57,456 nucleotides of DNA from Flavobacterium macrobrachii. Lineage in GTDB: Bacteria > Bacteroidota > Bacteroidia > Flavobacteriales > Flavobacteriaceae. The first letter of the stretch is position 1; each line of letters begins with the position of its first letter. A program made the position numbers and the translations under genes. Location: NCBI RefSeq assembly GCF_014486675.1, contig NZ_JACTAC010000012.1, positions 1 to 57,456 of the forward strand, in the 5' to 3' direction. This document shows, one piece after another, positions 45,913 to 54,419 of this stretch. The notes under the pieces were generated by a model. It searched no databases. It had not been told where the DNA came from and worked only from the letters and a program-made list of their open reading frames with translations.

Positions 45913-46974
45913 TTACTTAAAACGAGGATTATTTAAAAATTCCTCATCGGTTAACGTTTTTAGAAAAGCAATTAAATTATTCTTTTCTGTTTGGGATAAC
46001 GGAATTCCCAGCGTATTGTTTTGGTTTAATTGTGAAGCCAGTGAAGGTGAATTTTTTACTCCAAAACGGTAATGGTCAATAACTTCTTCTAATGTTGAAA
46101 AACGACCATCGTGCATGTATGGTGCCGTTTTTTCTATATTTCGAAGTGTTGGTGTTTTGAATTTTCCCAAATCATTGATGTCGTTTGTTACACGATATCT
46201 TCCTTGCAACATACCTTCAAAAGCCGTATTTGAAAAATCATCGTCCAAACCATTATTATGATATTGATTATCCGTTAATAAAGGTGTTTGATGACATGAA
46301 AAACAAAATTGCTCTGCTAAAGCTAAGCCATCTAATTCGGCTTCATTTAAAATTCCATCAGCTTCATTGCGGACAAATTTGTCGTATTTTGAATTTCCAG
46401 AAACTAAAGTTCGTTGAAACTGCGCTAATGCTTTAACAATTCCTGTTTGAGATACAGGTTGTCCAAATGCTTTTTGAAATAGTGTTATATATTCTGTTTT
46501 TGCTTCAAGTTCCTGAATTAATTGGTTTAAATTTTGAAACATTTCATCAGGATGCGATAACGGTGCAAATGCTTGCGATTCTAAATTGGTTGAACCACCA
46601 TCCCAAAAAAGACCGTTGGTTGCCCAAGCTAAATTGATTAACGCCGGAGCATTTCTATGCAATTGATTGCCCGAAACACCAACATTAGACAAAGCAACAC
46701 CATCAGAAAAAGCTAACTCTGGCAAATGACAACTCGCACAAGACACATTATTATTTCCTGATAACGTTTTGTCATAAAATAGTTTTTTGCCCAATGCAAT
46801 ACCATCTTTTGACAACGGATTTGTTTGACTATCAATAAACGAAGGAAAATTATCAGGAACTTCCACCAACGGTTTTGGTTCCTGATAATCATCATCACCA
46901 GAGCAACTTATGAATGCAAAAGTTAGTAAACCTAAAAATCCGCATTGTATTTTATTGAACTGGTTATTTTTCAT
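45913..46974 (-). CDS. Di-haem cytochrome c peroxidase family lipoprotein (MbnH-like), copy 1
   Basis: A 353-residue protein with lipobox Cys 24 followed by SGDDD. Two c-type haem sites are seen: CASCH at 79-83 and CFSCH at 224-228. Conserved blocks are LFYDKTLSGNNNVSCASCHL, FWDGGSTNLESQAFAPLSHP and TPTLRNIEKTAPYMHDGRFS. The family includes bacterial cytochrome c peroxidases, MauG and MbnH; MbnH oxidises a tryptophan in its partner MbnP. Because an MbnP-type gene lies directly upstream (stop and start overlapping at 46974), the MbnH role is favoured. Confidence 0.85.
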   Translation of the reverse strand: MKNNQFNKIQCGFLGLLTFAFISCSGDDDYQEPKPLVEVPDNFPSFIDSQTNPLSKDGIALGKKLFYDKTLSGNNNVSCASCHLPELAFSDGVALSNVGVSGNQLHRNAPALINLAWATNGLFWDGGSTNLESQAFAPLSHPDEMFQNLNQLIQELEAKTEYITLFQKAFGQPVSQTGIVKALAQFQRTLVSGNSKYDKFVRNEADGILNEAELDGLALAEQFCFSCHQTPLLTDNQYHNNGLDDDFSNTAFEGMLQGRYRVTNDINDLGKFKTPTLRNIEKTAPYMHDGRFSTLEEVIDHYRFGVKNSPSLASQLNQNNTLGIPLSQTEKNNLIAFLKTLTDEEFLNNPRFK

Positions 46975-47756
46975 TATTCAACGCTTTTTACACTGAATAC
47001 TTTATCTCTAAAGTTGTTAGCTACAGCTGACATTACCGTTGGTGTAGAAGCAGAAACAGTTGGTGTTGCTGCTAAATCAATTCCGTCAACAATTTTAGCC
47101 ACATCTACATTCAACCCTAAAGTATTTACTTGATTTGCTTTTACTTCAAATGGAGTTGCTAGCGTAATTTCAACCGTTCTGTAATTTGCATTTAAACCTG
47201 TTTCTACAGTTATAGCTTGGTTAGAAGCCGTATTTTTTCCTTTCAATGAAGAGAAAATATAGCTAGTGTGCCACATCCAAGAAATGTTTGTCATTCCGTT
47301 TAATTGAGAAAGTTCTCCAGCTTGTAAACTTAAATTATCGTTATAAACTGCGTCAACTCCAACTGTAAAACGGATTTTTGTATAATTTCCAACAGGAAGA
47401 TTATTTAAACCAAAAGTTTCTCTCTTTTTGGCAGGATAAGTAAAATCACCTTCTTGAACAGCAACTGCTTTGGTTTCTTCCATAAGGAAATAGCTGTCTT
47501 CAAATGCTACTGTTTCGTTGTTAGCATTTACAAATTCAACATTTCCAACCCAATATCTTAATCCATCAAATTGGTATGAAGTTCCGTTGATTGTATAAGG
47601 TGTGTCTAAAGCGAAATCGGCACTTCCAACTCTTGCATCAAAAGTTACATTAGCATTAGCTTTTGCTTGTGTTGTATTATTGTCATCATCACTTGAACAA
47701 GCGAAAAATAAAGTTGAAGATAAAAGAGTTAAAGCGATATTTTTAAATGTTTTCAT
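46974..47756 (-). CDS. MbnP family copper-binding lipoprotein, copy 1
   Basis: A 260-residue lipoprotein (lipobox FFACSSDDDNN) of the MbnP type. Family signatures are the N-terminal strand VTFDARVGSADFALDTPYTI, LRYWVGNVEFVN, LPVGNYTKIRFTVGVDAVYN and MTNISWMWHTSYIF. MbnP proteins bind copper using a modified tryptophan; the Trp-rich ISWMWH segment fits. It pairs with the di-haem enzyme at 45913. The annotated stop shares bases with the next gene's start, showing coupling. Confidence 0.85.
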   Translation of the reverse strand: MKTFKNIALTLLSSTLFFACSSDDDNNTTQAKANANVTFDARVGSADFALDTPYTINGTSYQFDGLRYWVGNVEFVNANNETVAFEDSYFLMEETKAVAVQEGDFTYPAKKRETFGLNNLPVGNYTKIRFTVGVDAVYNDNLSLQAGELSQLNGMTNISWMWHTSYIFSSLKGKNTASNQAITVETGLNANYRTVEITLATPFEVKANQVNTLGLNVDVAKIVDGIDLAATPTVSASTPTVMSAVANNFRDKVFSVKSVE

Positions 47757-47777
47757 TTTTTGTTATTTTGTTAATTA

Positions 47778-48827
47778 TTAATTTTCTGAAAATTTAGGAT
47801 TCGTTAAAAAATCCTCGTCTGTTAATGTTTTTAAAAAGGCAATTATTTTTGTTTTTTCGGCAGCTGTTAGTGGAATACCTGTAGAACCATTTTGTTTTAA
47901 TAATGGATCGAGCGTTGGCATATCAACCACTTGCGATGCGTAGTGATCCAAAACGGCTTCAAGGGTAAACAATCTCCCATCGTGCATATAGGGTTTTGTT
48001 TTTTCTATGTTGCGCAAACTTGGCACTTTGAATTTGTACTTATCCATTTCCGATTGTGTCACGTTATAGCGACCTTTATCATCAATTTGTGGATTAGGCT
48101 GTAATCCATTGTTTCTAAAAGTGTTATCAGTAAACAAATCGGTAGCATGACAAGAAGCACATTTTTGATTAAAAAGTTGATAACCTTCTAATTCAACTGC
48201 TGTTAGATTTCCTCCAGTTTCATTTCTTCTGTATTTATCAAATTTAGAATTGGATGAAACCATAGTCACCATAAATTGTCCCAATGCTTTGAGCATGTGT
48301 TCAGTATCAATAGGTTTGTTAGGAAATGCTCTGGCAAACATCGATTTGTATTGCGCATCACTATTCAGCATAGCCACAATGGTATTTAAATTTCCATCCA
48401 TTTCAATTGGACTACTAATAGGAATTAGTGACAATGCGTTTAAATCATCAGTTGCTCCATCCCACATGAAATTATTTTGAAAAGCCATGTTTTGAACAGG
48501 TGGTGCATTTCTGGTACCAATACCTTCGCCTACGCCATGACTAAATGTATGACCATGATGTGTGAACGCATCATCTTGTATGTGGCAAAAACCACATGAA
48601 ATTATACCATCACTGGATAATCTACCATCATAGAAGAGTTTTTTACCTAGTTCGACACCAGCTTTTGACAATGGATAACCGTTTAGGTCATACATTACCT
48701 CTGGAAAATTGGATGGTTTTTCAAATGCAATTGGCACATCAGTATAGTCATCATCATCGCTATTACAAGCAATAGAGAGAAAACCTATGGCAACCAGTAA
48801 GAAAAAGTTCTTGCTGTTCATTTTCAT
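47778..48827 (-). CDS. Di-haem cytochrome c peroxidase family lipoprotein (MbnH-like), copy 2
   Basis: A 349-residue protein starting MKMNSKNFFLL at 48827; a longer frame to 48857 would overlap the upstream stop. Lipobox Cys 21 is followed by NSDDDDY. Haem sites are CGFCH at 78-82 and CASCH at 223-227. It shares the block order of copy 1 (GKKLFYDGRLSSDGIIS, then KFKVPSLRNIEKTKPYMHDG), showing that the two pairs arose by duplication. It lies 21 bases from the MbnP copy 1 start and 8 bases after MbnP copy 2. Confidence 0.85.
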   Translation of the reverse strand: MKMNSKNFFLLVAIGFLSIACNSDDDDYTDVPIAFEKPSNFPEVMYDLNGYPLSKAGVELGKKLFYDGRLSSDGIISCGFCHIQDDAFTHHGHTFSHGVGEGIGTRNAPPVQNMAFQNNFMWDGATDDLNALSLIPISSPIEMDGNLNTIVAMLNSDAQYKSMFARAFPNKPIDTEHMLKALGQFMVTMVSSNSKFDKYRRNETGGNLTAVELEGYQLFNQKCASCHATDLFTDNTFRNNGLQPNPQIDDKGRYNVTQSEMDKYKFKVPSLRNIEKTKPYMHDGRLFTLEAVLDHYASQVVDMPTLDPLLKQNGSTGIPLTAAEKTKIIAFLKTLTDEDFLTNPKFSEN

Positions 48828-48834
48828 AACTGTT

Positions 48835-49617
48835 TTAATCGTTATGTACATGATCAACCGTAAACATATTGCTTAGGTTTTGTGTCATTAGCGACATTTT
48901 TACACCACCATGAATTGATGCACCTTCTGAAAGATTGATTTTATTAGTTCCATCCAAAATATGCGACAAATCTGCCATAATATGGATTTGAGGATTGTTG
49001 TTTCCTCTAACTAAAGCATTTTCTCCTTCGTGAAAATTCAATGAAATTTCAGTGTAGTTGTAATTCTCCGCAGAACGACCAGTATGTGCTTGAAATTGAG
49101 AAGCGGTTGCATTGCTTGGTGTAGTAAAAGTTCCTTCAAGATTTACGTATTTGTAACCTGCTGTCCAACCCCATTCCATATCGGCAGCTTGTGCTTCAGC
49201 CCAAAAATTTCCTTGTGCCTCAACACCTTGTTGCCAACGTTCTTGGTCAACACCAATGCCAAACTTAATGGATTTATAATCTGCTACAGGAACATTGTTT
49301 AAAACTAATTCTGTGCTTTCTGAATTGGATTCGTCTACAATAAAGTAACTATCATTTTTTGGGTAAACAAAAGTATTTCCATCAGTTTTTGTTAAAACGA
49401 TATTGCTAACAATATATTTTGCTGTGGTAACTTTTATTTTCTCACCATTAGAATTTGTATATTCTGTATTAAAAGCAAAATTGGCTGCTTTGTAAATATT
49501 ATCAAATTCTACAACGAGTTTTCCTGTTGTTTCAGAGTTGTTATCATCGCTAGAACAAGATGTAAAAGCTATGGCAAAACTCATTACAACAAAAATTCTT
49601 TTTAATTGTAATTTCAT
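48835..49617 (-). CDS. MbnP family copper-binding lipoprotein, copy 2
   Basis: A 260-residue lipoprotein with lipobox FTSCSSDDNN. The MbnP pattern is present: VVEFDNIYKAANFAFNTEYT, ATAKYIVSNIVLTK-type TTAKYIVSNIVLTK, and VPVADYKSIKFGIGVDQERW. A Trp-rich ADMEWGWTAGYKYVNLEG lies at the expected copper region, and a His-rich tail HVHND ends the protein. It is first in the operon of two MbnP/MbnH pairs plus the barrel, so its promoter in 49618-49727 probably drives all five genes. Confidence 0.85.
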   Translation of the reverse strand: MKLQLKRIFVVMSFAIAFTSCSSDDNNSETTGKLVVEFDNIYKAANFAFNTEYTNSNGEKIKVTTAKYIVSNIVLTKTDGNTFVYPKNDSYFIVDESNSESTELVLNNVPVADYKSIKFGIGVDQERWQQGVEAQGNFWAEAQAADMEWGWTAGYKYVNLEGTFTTPSNATASQFQAHTGRSAENYNYTEISLNFHEGENALVRGNNNPQIHIMADLSHILDGTNKINLSEGASIHGGVKMSLMTQNLSNMFTVDHVHND

Positions 49618-49727
49618 TTTTTGAATTATTTATAAGTGATACTATGCTTGAAAAGTTAATTTTCAAACAATCGTTTTGGAACATAAGAATTCCTGCAATT
49701 CATTAAAAATAAATTGCTTATAAAAAT

Positions 49728-50114
49728 TTATGAAACTACAGCTGGTGGATGAAAAATAGAAAAACTAGTCTTATAGCTATAAAGATTAGAATAGTCGTCA
49801 ATAACCGTATTTAGGTTTTGAACTCTAGTTTGATTGGAAACCAATGATTTGATTTCGGTGTAAAAAAGGACTTCGATGTTTTTGTGATTTTCCTTTTTAT
49901 CGGATGAATTTGATTTGTCGTTGGCTGTATCTTCTTCGGCGGCTTTTGCCATTTCTTTCATCAACTGACATTTACCATTACACTGAAGTTCTGGTTTTTC
50001 TTTGTTTTCACAAAGTTCTTTAACGATGTAATCATAATTAATAATATAATCAATAACCGGAATGATTGGTTTTGATATGAATAGTAAAGCAATTATGATT
50101 ACAAATTTTTTCAC
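49728..50114 (-). CDS. Small secreted/anchored protein with CNGKC motif
   Basis: A 128-residue protein. I place the start at GTG 50114 (VKKFVIIIALLFISKP, a signal anchor), because TATATTTG at 50119-50126 on the minus strand lies just 4 bases before it and overlaps the longer ATG frame (to 50168). The mature part has ELQCNGKCQLMKEM, a Cys pair likely to bind metal, then a Lys/Asp-rich linker. The neighbouring copper-type locus makes a metal-homeostasis role plausible. No named family. Confidence 0.7.
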   Translation of the reverse strand: MKKFVIIIALLFISKPIIPVIDYIINYDYIVKELCENKEKPELQCNGKCQLMKEMAKAAEEDTANDKSNSSDKKENHKNIEVLFYTEIKSLVSNQTRVQNLNTVIDDYSNLYSYKTSFSIFHPPAVVS

Positions 50115-50246
50115 GGTGCAAATATAAAACTTAGTTTTCATTTCATAATGACAAAAGTCATATTTCATAATGTTAATTTTTCGCTACCGATTAAACCTTT
50201 TCAAAAATCGATTGTCTTATTACCATAAACTTTAAAAAATTATAAC

Positions 50247-50696
50247 ATGAAAAAAGTATTTTTAGCTGCACTATTATTTGTTGGAATGACAACATTTGCA
50301 CAAGGAAAAAGAGAGCAAAAAGAAAAACTTACTACAGAACAACGCGTTGAACTTCAAGCTAAAAAAATGAAACTTGACTTAGATTTAAACGACAAACAAG
50401 TTGCTGAAGTAAAAAAACTTTTATTGGAACAAGCCCAAAAAAGAGAAGCTAAAAAAGCAGAATTTCAAGCCAAAAAAGACGATGCAAAAAAACCAACATC
50501 GGATGAAATTTATGCTATGAAAAACAAAATGTTGGATGAGCAAATTGCCAATAAAGCTGAGATGAAAAAAATCTTAACTCCTGAGCAATACAAAAAATGG
50601 GAAGAAAACCGTGAAGAAGGTAAATCTAAAATGAAAAAGCGTTTTGCAGAAAGAAAAGGCAACACTCAAGAAACACCAAAATTGGAAGAAAAATAA
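50247..50696 (+). CDS. Spy/CpxP-like periplasmic protein
   Basis: A 149-residue secreted protein with a signal peptide (to TTFAQGK) and a long highly charged helical region. Spy-type repeats are seen as KMKLDLDLNDKQVAEVKKLL and MKKILTPEQYKKWEE, the LTPEQ/LTxxQ pattern. Spy-family proteins act as periplasmic chaperones or metal sensors; here that is inference. No clean -7 box was seen upstream. Confidence 0.7.
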   Translation: MKKVFLAALLFVGMTTFAQGKREQKEKLTTEQRVELQAKKMKLDLDLNDKQVAEVKKLLLEQAQKREAKKAEFQAKKDDAKKPTSDEIYAMKNKMLDEQIANKAEMKKILTPEQYKKWEENREEGKSKMKKRFAERKGNTQETPKLEEK

Positions 50697-50705
50697 AAAA
50701 AGATT

Positions 50706-50735
50706 TTGAGTTAAGACAAAAATAATTTAGCTTTG
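50706..50735 (+). promoter_or_regulatory. Promoter of the 50766 gene
   Basis: TTG (50706-50708), 19 bases, then TAGCTTTG (50728-50735) matches the Bacteroidota consensus. Start codon 31 bases downstream. Confidence 0.75.
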
Positions 50736-50765
50736 GAACATTAATTCACCAAACAAATTATCAAC

Positions 50766-51128
50766 ATGAAAAAAATTATTACCATATTAGCTTTAGTTTT
50801 TGCTTTTTCTCTTAATGCAAATGCACAAGATAAAAAAGTTATTTCGAAAGAAGAAATAGCTAAAAAAGAGCTAACTCCTGAAGCTAAGGCAAAAAGTGAT
50901 GCTTATGAATTAATTAGGTTTCTTGGTTTAGAAGAAAATAAATTAGGATCGTTAACTAGTCTATTCACAAAAAAACATGCGGTACTAGCTGAAGAAGGAT
51001 TAACTTCTGAAAGAAAAAACGAACTAACTAGAATTATAGATGCAAAACTTAGAGCTTCTTTAACTAGCGAACAAATGGAAAAGTTAGATAAAAACTCTGA
51101 ACTTCTTAACAGATTAACAGGTAAATAA
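50766..51128 (+). CDS. Small secreted helical protein, unknown function
   Basis: A 120-residue protein with a signal peptide (ILALVFAFSLNANAQDK). The mature part is helical, with KKELTPEAKAKSDAYELIRF and LRASLTSEQMEKLDKN, faintly like LTxxQ/Spy-type sensors as in its neighbour. It has its own promoter and ends at a terminator shared with hemL. Confidence 0.6.
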   Translation: MKKIITILALVFAFSLNANAQDKKVISKEEIAKKELTPEAKAKSDAYELIRFLGLEENKLGSLTSLFTKKHAVLAEEGLTSERKNELTRIIDAKLRASLTSEQMEKLDKNSELLNRLTGK

Positions 51129-51159
51129 AAAAAGTCTCCTAATGGAGACTTTTTTTTTA
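51126..51159. terminator. Bidirectional terminator between the 50766 gene and hemL
   Basis: AGTCTCC (51133-51139) pairs with GGAGACT (51144-51150), flanked by A and T runs. The genes are convergent. Confidence 0.88.
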
Positions 51160-52443
51160 TAATGATTTTGCTACTTTATTTATAGCATTAATCGTAAAAT
51201 CTAAATCTTCATAAGTCAATGCATCGGTTATAAACCATGTTTCATAAGCTGATGGTGCAATATAAACTCCTTCGTTTAACAAGCCGTGGAAGAACTTTTT
51301 AAAAGTTTCGTTATCGCCATTTTTTGCCGTTTGAAAATCGAAAACTGGATTTTTATCAAAATGAACCGAAATCATTGAACCTACTCTATTAATTGTAAAA
51401 TCGATTTTATTTTCCGTTAAAACTTTATGAATTCCTTGATGTAAATAAGCTGTTTTTTCTTCTAATCGAGTAAAAATTTCGTCATCGTTATTTAAGGCTT
51501 CAAGCATTGCTTTACCTGCAGCCATTGCTAACGGATTTCCCGACAATGTTCCTGCTTGATAAACTGGTCCAATTGGCGCTAAATAATTCATAATTTCGTT
51601 TCTTCCTGCAAAAGCTCCAACCGGTAAACCGCCGCCAATTACTTTACCAAAACAAACTATATCTGCTACAACATTATACAATTCTTGAACACCACCTTTT
51701 GCTAAACGGAAACCTGTCATTACTTCGTCAAAAATTAATAATGCATTGTTTTCATCACAAAGTTGACGTAAGGACTGTAAAAAACCTTCTCTTGGTGGAA
51801 CGCAACCCATATTTCCTGCGACAGGTTCAATAATTAAGGCTGCGATTTCATTTTTATTAGATTCGAACAATGCTTTTACATTTTCAATATCATTGAAACT
51901 TGCTAATAGAGTGTCTTTTGCTGTACCTTGAGTAACTCCGGGACTATTTGGCACACCAAACGTACTTAAACCACTACCTGCAGCAATTAAAAACGAGTCG
52001 GAATGACCATGATAACATCCAGAAAATTTGATAATTTTATCTTTTTTGGTAAAACCTCTTGCTAAACGAATTGCACTCATACAAGCTTCGGTTCCTGAGT
52101 TTACAAAACGTATTTTATCAATATTTGGCACCATCGAAACAGCAAGCTGAGCAATTTCGGTTTCTAACTCGGTTGGCATTCCAAATGAAGTTCCTTTTTT
52201 TGCTTTTTCGATAACTGCATTTACAACTGGTTCAAAGGCGTGACCCAAAATCATTGGTCCCCAAGAATTAATGTAATCTATTAATTTATTATTGTCTTCG
52301 TCAAATAGATAAGCACCTTTGGCACTTTTGACAAAAATTGGTGTTCCACCTACTCCTTTAAATGCTCTAACAGGAGAATTTACACCACCTGGAATTACTT
52401 TTTCTGCTTCAGCAAAAAGCTGACTACTTCTTTGGTATATCAT
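51157..52443 (-). CDS. hemL: Glutamate-1-semialdehyde 2,1-aminomutase
   Basis: A 428-residue PLP enzyme that converts glutamate-1-semialdehyde to 5-aminolevulinate in haem biosynthesis, full length. The PLP lysine is in [19 protein letters not shown]. Conserved blocks are [59 protein letters not shown] and [12 protein letters not shown]. It starts 9 bases after the glucosaminidase gene, the last of a three-gene run. Confidence 0.96.
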   Translation of the reverse strand: MIYQRSSQLFAEAEKVIPGGVNSPVRAFKGVGGTPIFVKSAKGAYLFDEDNNKLIDYINSWGPMILGHAFEPVVNAVIEKAKKGTSFGMPTELETEIAQLAVSMVPNIDKIRFVNSGTEACMSAIRLARGFTKKDKIIKFSGCYHGHSDSFLIAAGSGLSTFGVPNSPGVTQGTAKDTLLASFNDIENVKALFESNKNEIAALIIEPVAGNMGCVPPREGFLQSLRQLCDENNALLIFDEVMTGFRLAKGGVQELYNVVADIVCFGKVIGGGLPVGAFAGRNEIMNYLAPIGPVYQAGTLSGNPLAMAAGKAMLEALNNDDEIFTRLEEKTAYLHQGIHKVLTENKIDFTINRVGSMISVHFDKNPVFDFQTAKNGDNETFKKFFHGLLNEGVYIAPSAYETWFITDALTYEDLDFTINAINKVAKSL

Positions 52444-52452
52444 TTTTTTTAA

Positions 52453-53352
52453 TTATTTGACAATTATACTTTGTCCTAATGAAAGTGTATTATCTGTAAG
52501 ATTGTTTTTCTTTTTTAAATCATCAATCGAAATGTTAAATCGTTTTGAGATTGAATACAGAGTATCGCCTTTAACAACAGTATATTTGGAAGCATCGTTG
52601 TAGGCAATTGTTTCTGATTTTAAAGTCGGAATATATTCTTTTCCTAACACCTCAGCATCATATTTTTGCAATTGATAACGCTCAATCAAACTGATTAATT
52701 TATCGGGATATTTTGGATCGGTCGCATAACCTGCGGCTTTTAATCCTTTTGCCCAAGCTTTGTAATCATCCTTATCTAGTTTGAACAAATCGGCATATCG
52801 TGGACGACTTACCAGAAAATAGGAATGGTCGCGGAACGAATGGCTTGGATCGTCATATTTTCTGAAACATTCATTTTCTTCATCATCGGTGTGACGAATA
52901 CTTGCTCCAGTCCATTCTTTATGACATTTTATTCCAAAATGATTGTTACCTTGAACACTCAAAGGTCCAGTTCCTGCACCTGATTCTAAAATAGCTTGCC
53001 CTAGAGTAACACTGGCAGGAATTCCACTTTTTACCATATTATCTTTAGCTATTTCTTTATAACTATCAATATATTTCAAAACTAATTCGGTAGTCACTTT
53101 CACTCTTGTAGTTGCTTCTAAAACAACTGTTTCACCTTGAGAATTATTTGTTGAATTTGAATTCTCAGAAGTTTTCTTTGTTTCAATTTTTGCTAGAGAA
53201 GGTGAAGTTGATTGAGGCTTTTTCCGGGTAGTTTGAGCTGTTGTTGTTCGTGGTTTTGTAGGAGCTGATTTGGTAGTTCTAACAACGGGTTTATTGGAAC
53301 TACAAGCAACAACAAAAATGGACAAAAACAATAAAAAAAATCTCTTATACAT
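52453..53352 (-). CDS. Glucosaminidase lipoprotein with LysM domain
   Basis: A 299-residue cell-wall hydrolase. The N-terminal lipobox [10 protein letters not shown] precedes a low-complexity Thr/Lys-rich linker. The catalytic domain (FlgJ/LytG-like N-acetylglucosaminidase) spans about residues 90-225, with Glu in [19 protein letters not shown], and [10 protein letters not shown] and [22 protein letters not shown]-terminal LysM ([20 protein letters not shown]) binds peptidoglycan. It overlaps the next upstream gene by 8 bases (53345-53352). Confidence 0.9.
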   Translation of the reverse strand: MYKRFFLLFLSIFVVACSSNKPVVRTTKSAPTKPRTTTAQTTRKKPQSTSPSLAKIETKKTSENSNSTNNSQGETVVLEATTRVKVTTELVLKYIDSYKEIAKDNMVKSGIPASVTLGQAILESGAGTGPLSVQGNNHFGIKCHKEWTGASIRHTDDEENECFRKYDDPSHSFRDHSYFLVSRPRYADLFKLDKDDYKAWAKGLKAAGYATDPKYPDKLISLIERYQLQKYDAEVLGKEYIPTLKSETIAYNDASKYTVVKGDTLYSISKRFNISIDDLKKKNNLTDNTLSLGQSIIVK

Positions 53353-54247
53353 GTATATTAATTTGGGTTAATTTCTTTTTTTTCAACACTTCATTCATAC
53401 CTTTTGCACCTTGCAATCCACCAGTATGAATAAGTAAAATTTTGGATTTTGGCGGAAAATATCCCTTTTCAATCAAATCAATCACTCCAAATGCCATTTT
53501 GGAAGTATAAATTGGATCCAAAGGGATGCTGTATTTTATATAAAAATCATTGATAAAGTGAATTAGTTTTTCATCAATTTTTGCATAACCTCCAAAATGA
53601 TAATCGGTTATTAATTCCCAATTATCTTTATTTGCAAATTTACGAATATCATCTTGTAAAAAGTCACCTTTTAATGCTGGAAATCCTAAAACTTTTTGAC
53701 AATTTTTTGAACTATTAATCAATCCCGAAATTGTTCCACCTGTTCCAACAGCACAGCAAATAAAATCAAAATCATCATCAGGTTCGGTTAAAATTTCTTC
53801 GCAGCCTTTTACTGCAAACTCATTGGTTCCGCCTTCGGGAATTAGATAAAAATCTTGAAATTTTTCTGTAAGTTTTTCAATAAAACAGGAATTATTTTTA
53901 TTTCTAAACTCTTCTCTTGAAACAAAGTCAAAAACCATTCCAAATTCTTGAGCTTTAAGTAAGGTTAAATTATTATTAACTTGGTCTTTCAATTCTTCTC
54001 CACGAATAATTCCTATGGTTTTAAAGTCATTTTCTTTACCTGCTGCAGCAACCGCCAAAATATGATTGGAAAAAGCACCACCAAAAGTCAATAGAATAGT
54101 TTTTTGCTGATTTTTAGCTTCAATGAGATTGTATTTTAACTTTCGAAATTTGTTCCCAGAAATATAGGGATGCGACAAATCTTCCCGCTTTATGAAAAGA
54201 GAGACTTCATTTTCAAATATATTGATTTTCTGATTTTTAACTTGCAA
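53345..54247 (-). CDS. PLP-dependent D-cysteine desulfhydrase/ACC deaminase family
   Basis: A 300-residue fold-type II PLP enzyme. The PLP-binding lysine region is [18 protein letters not shown]. The motif [17 protein letters not shown] binds the carboxylate and [17 protein letters not shown] the phosphate. It is shorter than classical ACC deaminases (about 340). Members act on D-cysteine or 1-aminocyclopropane-1-carboxylate; the substrate cannot be told from sequence by eye. Confidence 0.85.
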   Translation of the reverse strand: MQVKNQKINIFENEVSLFIKREDLSHPYISGNKFRKLKYNLIEAKNQQKTILLTFGGAFSNHILAVAAAGKENDFKTIGIIRGEELKDQVNNNLTLLKAQEFGMVFDFVSREEFRNKNNSCFIEKLTEKFQDFYLIPEGGTNEFAVKGCEEILTEPDDDFDFICCAVGTGGTISGLINSSKNCQKVLGFPALKGDFLQDDIRKFANKDNWELITDYHFGGYAKIDEKLIHFINDFYIKYSIPLDPIYTSKMAFGVIDLIEKGYFPPKSKILLIHTGGLQGAKGMNEVLKKKKLTQINIHV

Positions 54248-54350
54248 AATACACTTGTAATTTCTGTAAAAATACGAAACAAAAATTTACAATGAAAGCC
54301 AAACTATTTGAATAAAATTACATTTTAACGACTATTTCATTCATTTTAAC

Positions 54351-54392
54351 AGTCAAATTTTATTTTTTTAACTTTTATTGTAAAATTTGACT
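54351..54392. promoter_or_regulatory. 12-bp inverted repeat upstream of the giant secreted protein
   Basis: AGTCAAATTTTA (54351-54362) and TAAAATTTGACT (54381-54392) are perfect complements separated by 18 bases. It lies 28 bases before the ATG at 54420. It could be an operator or a leader hairpin. The rest of the 54248-54419 gap is AT-rich with nothing coding. Confidence 0.55.
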
Positions 54393-54419
54393 AGCATTTC
54401 ATCCAAAATCAAGACGATT

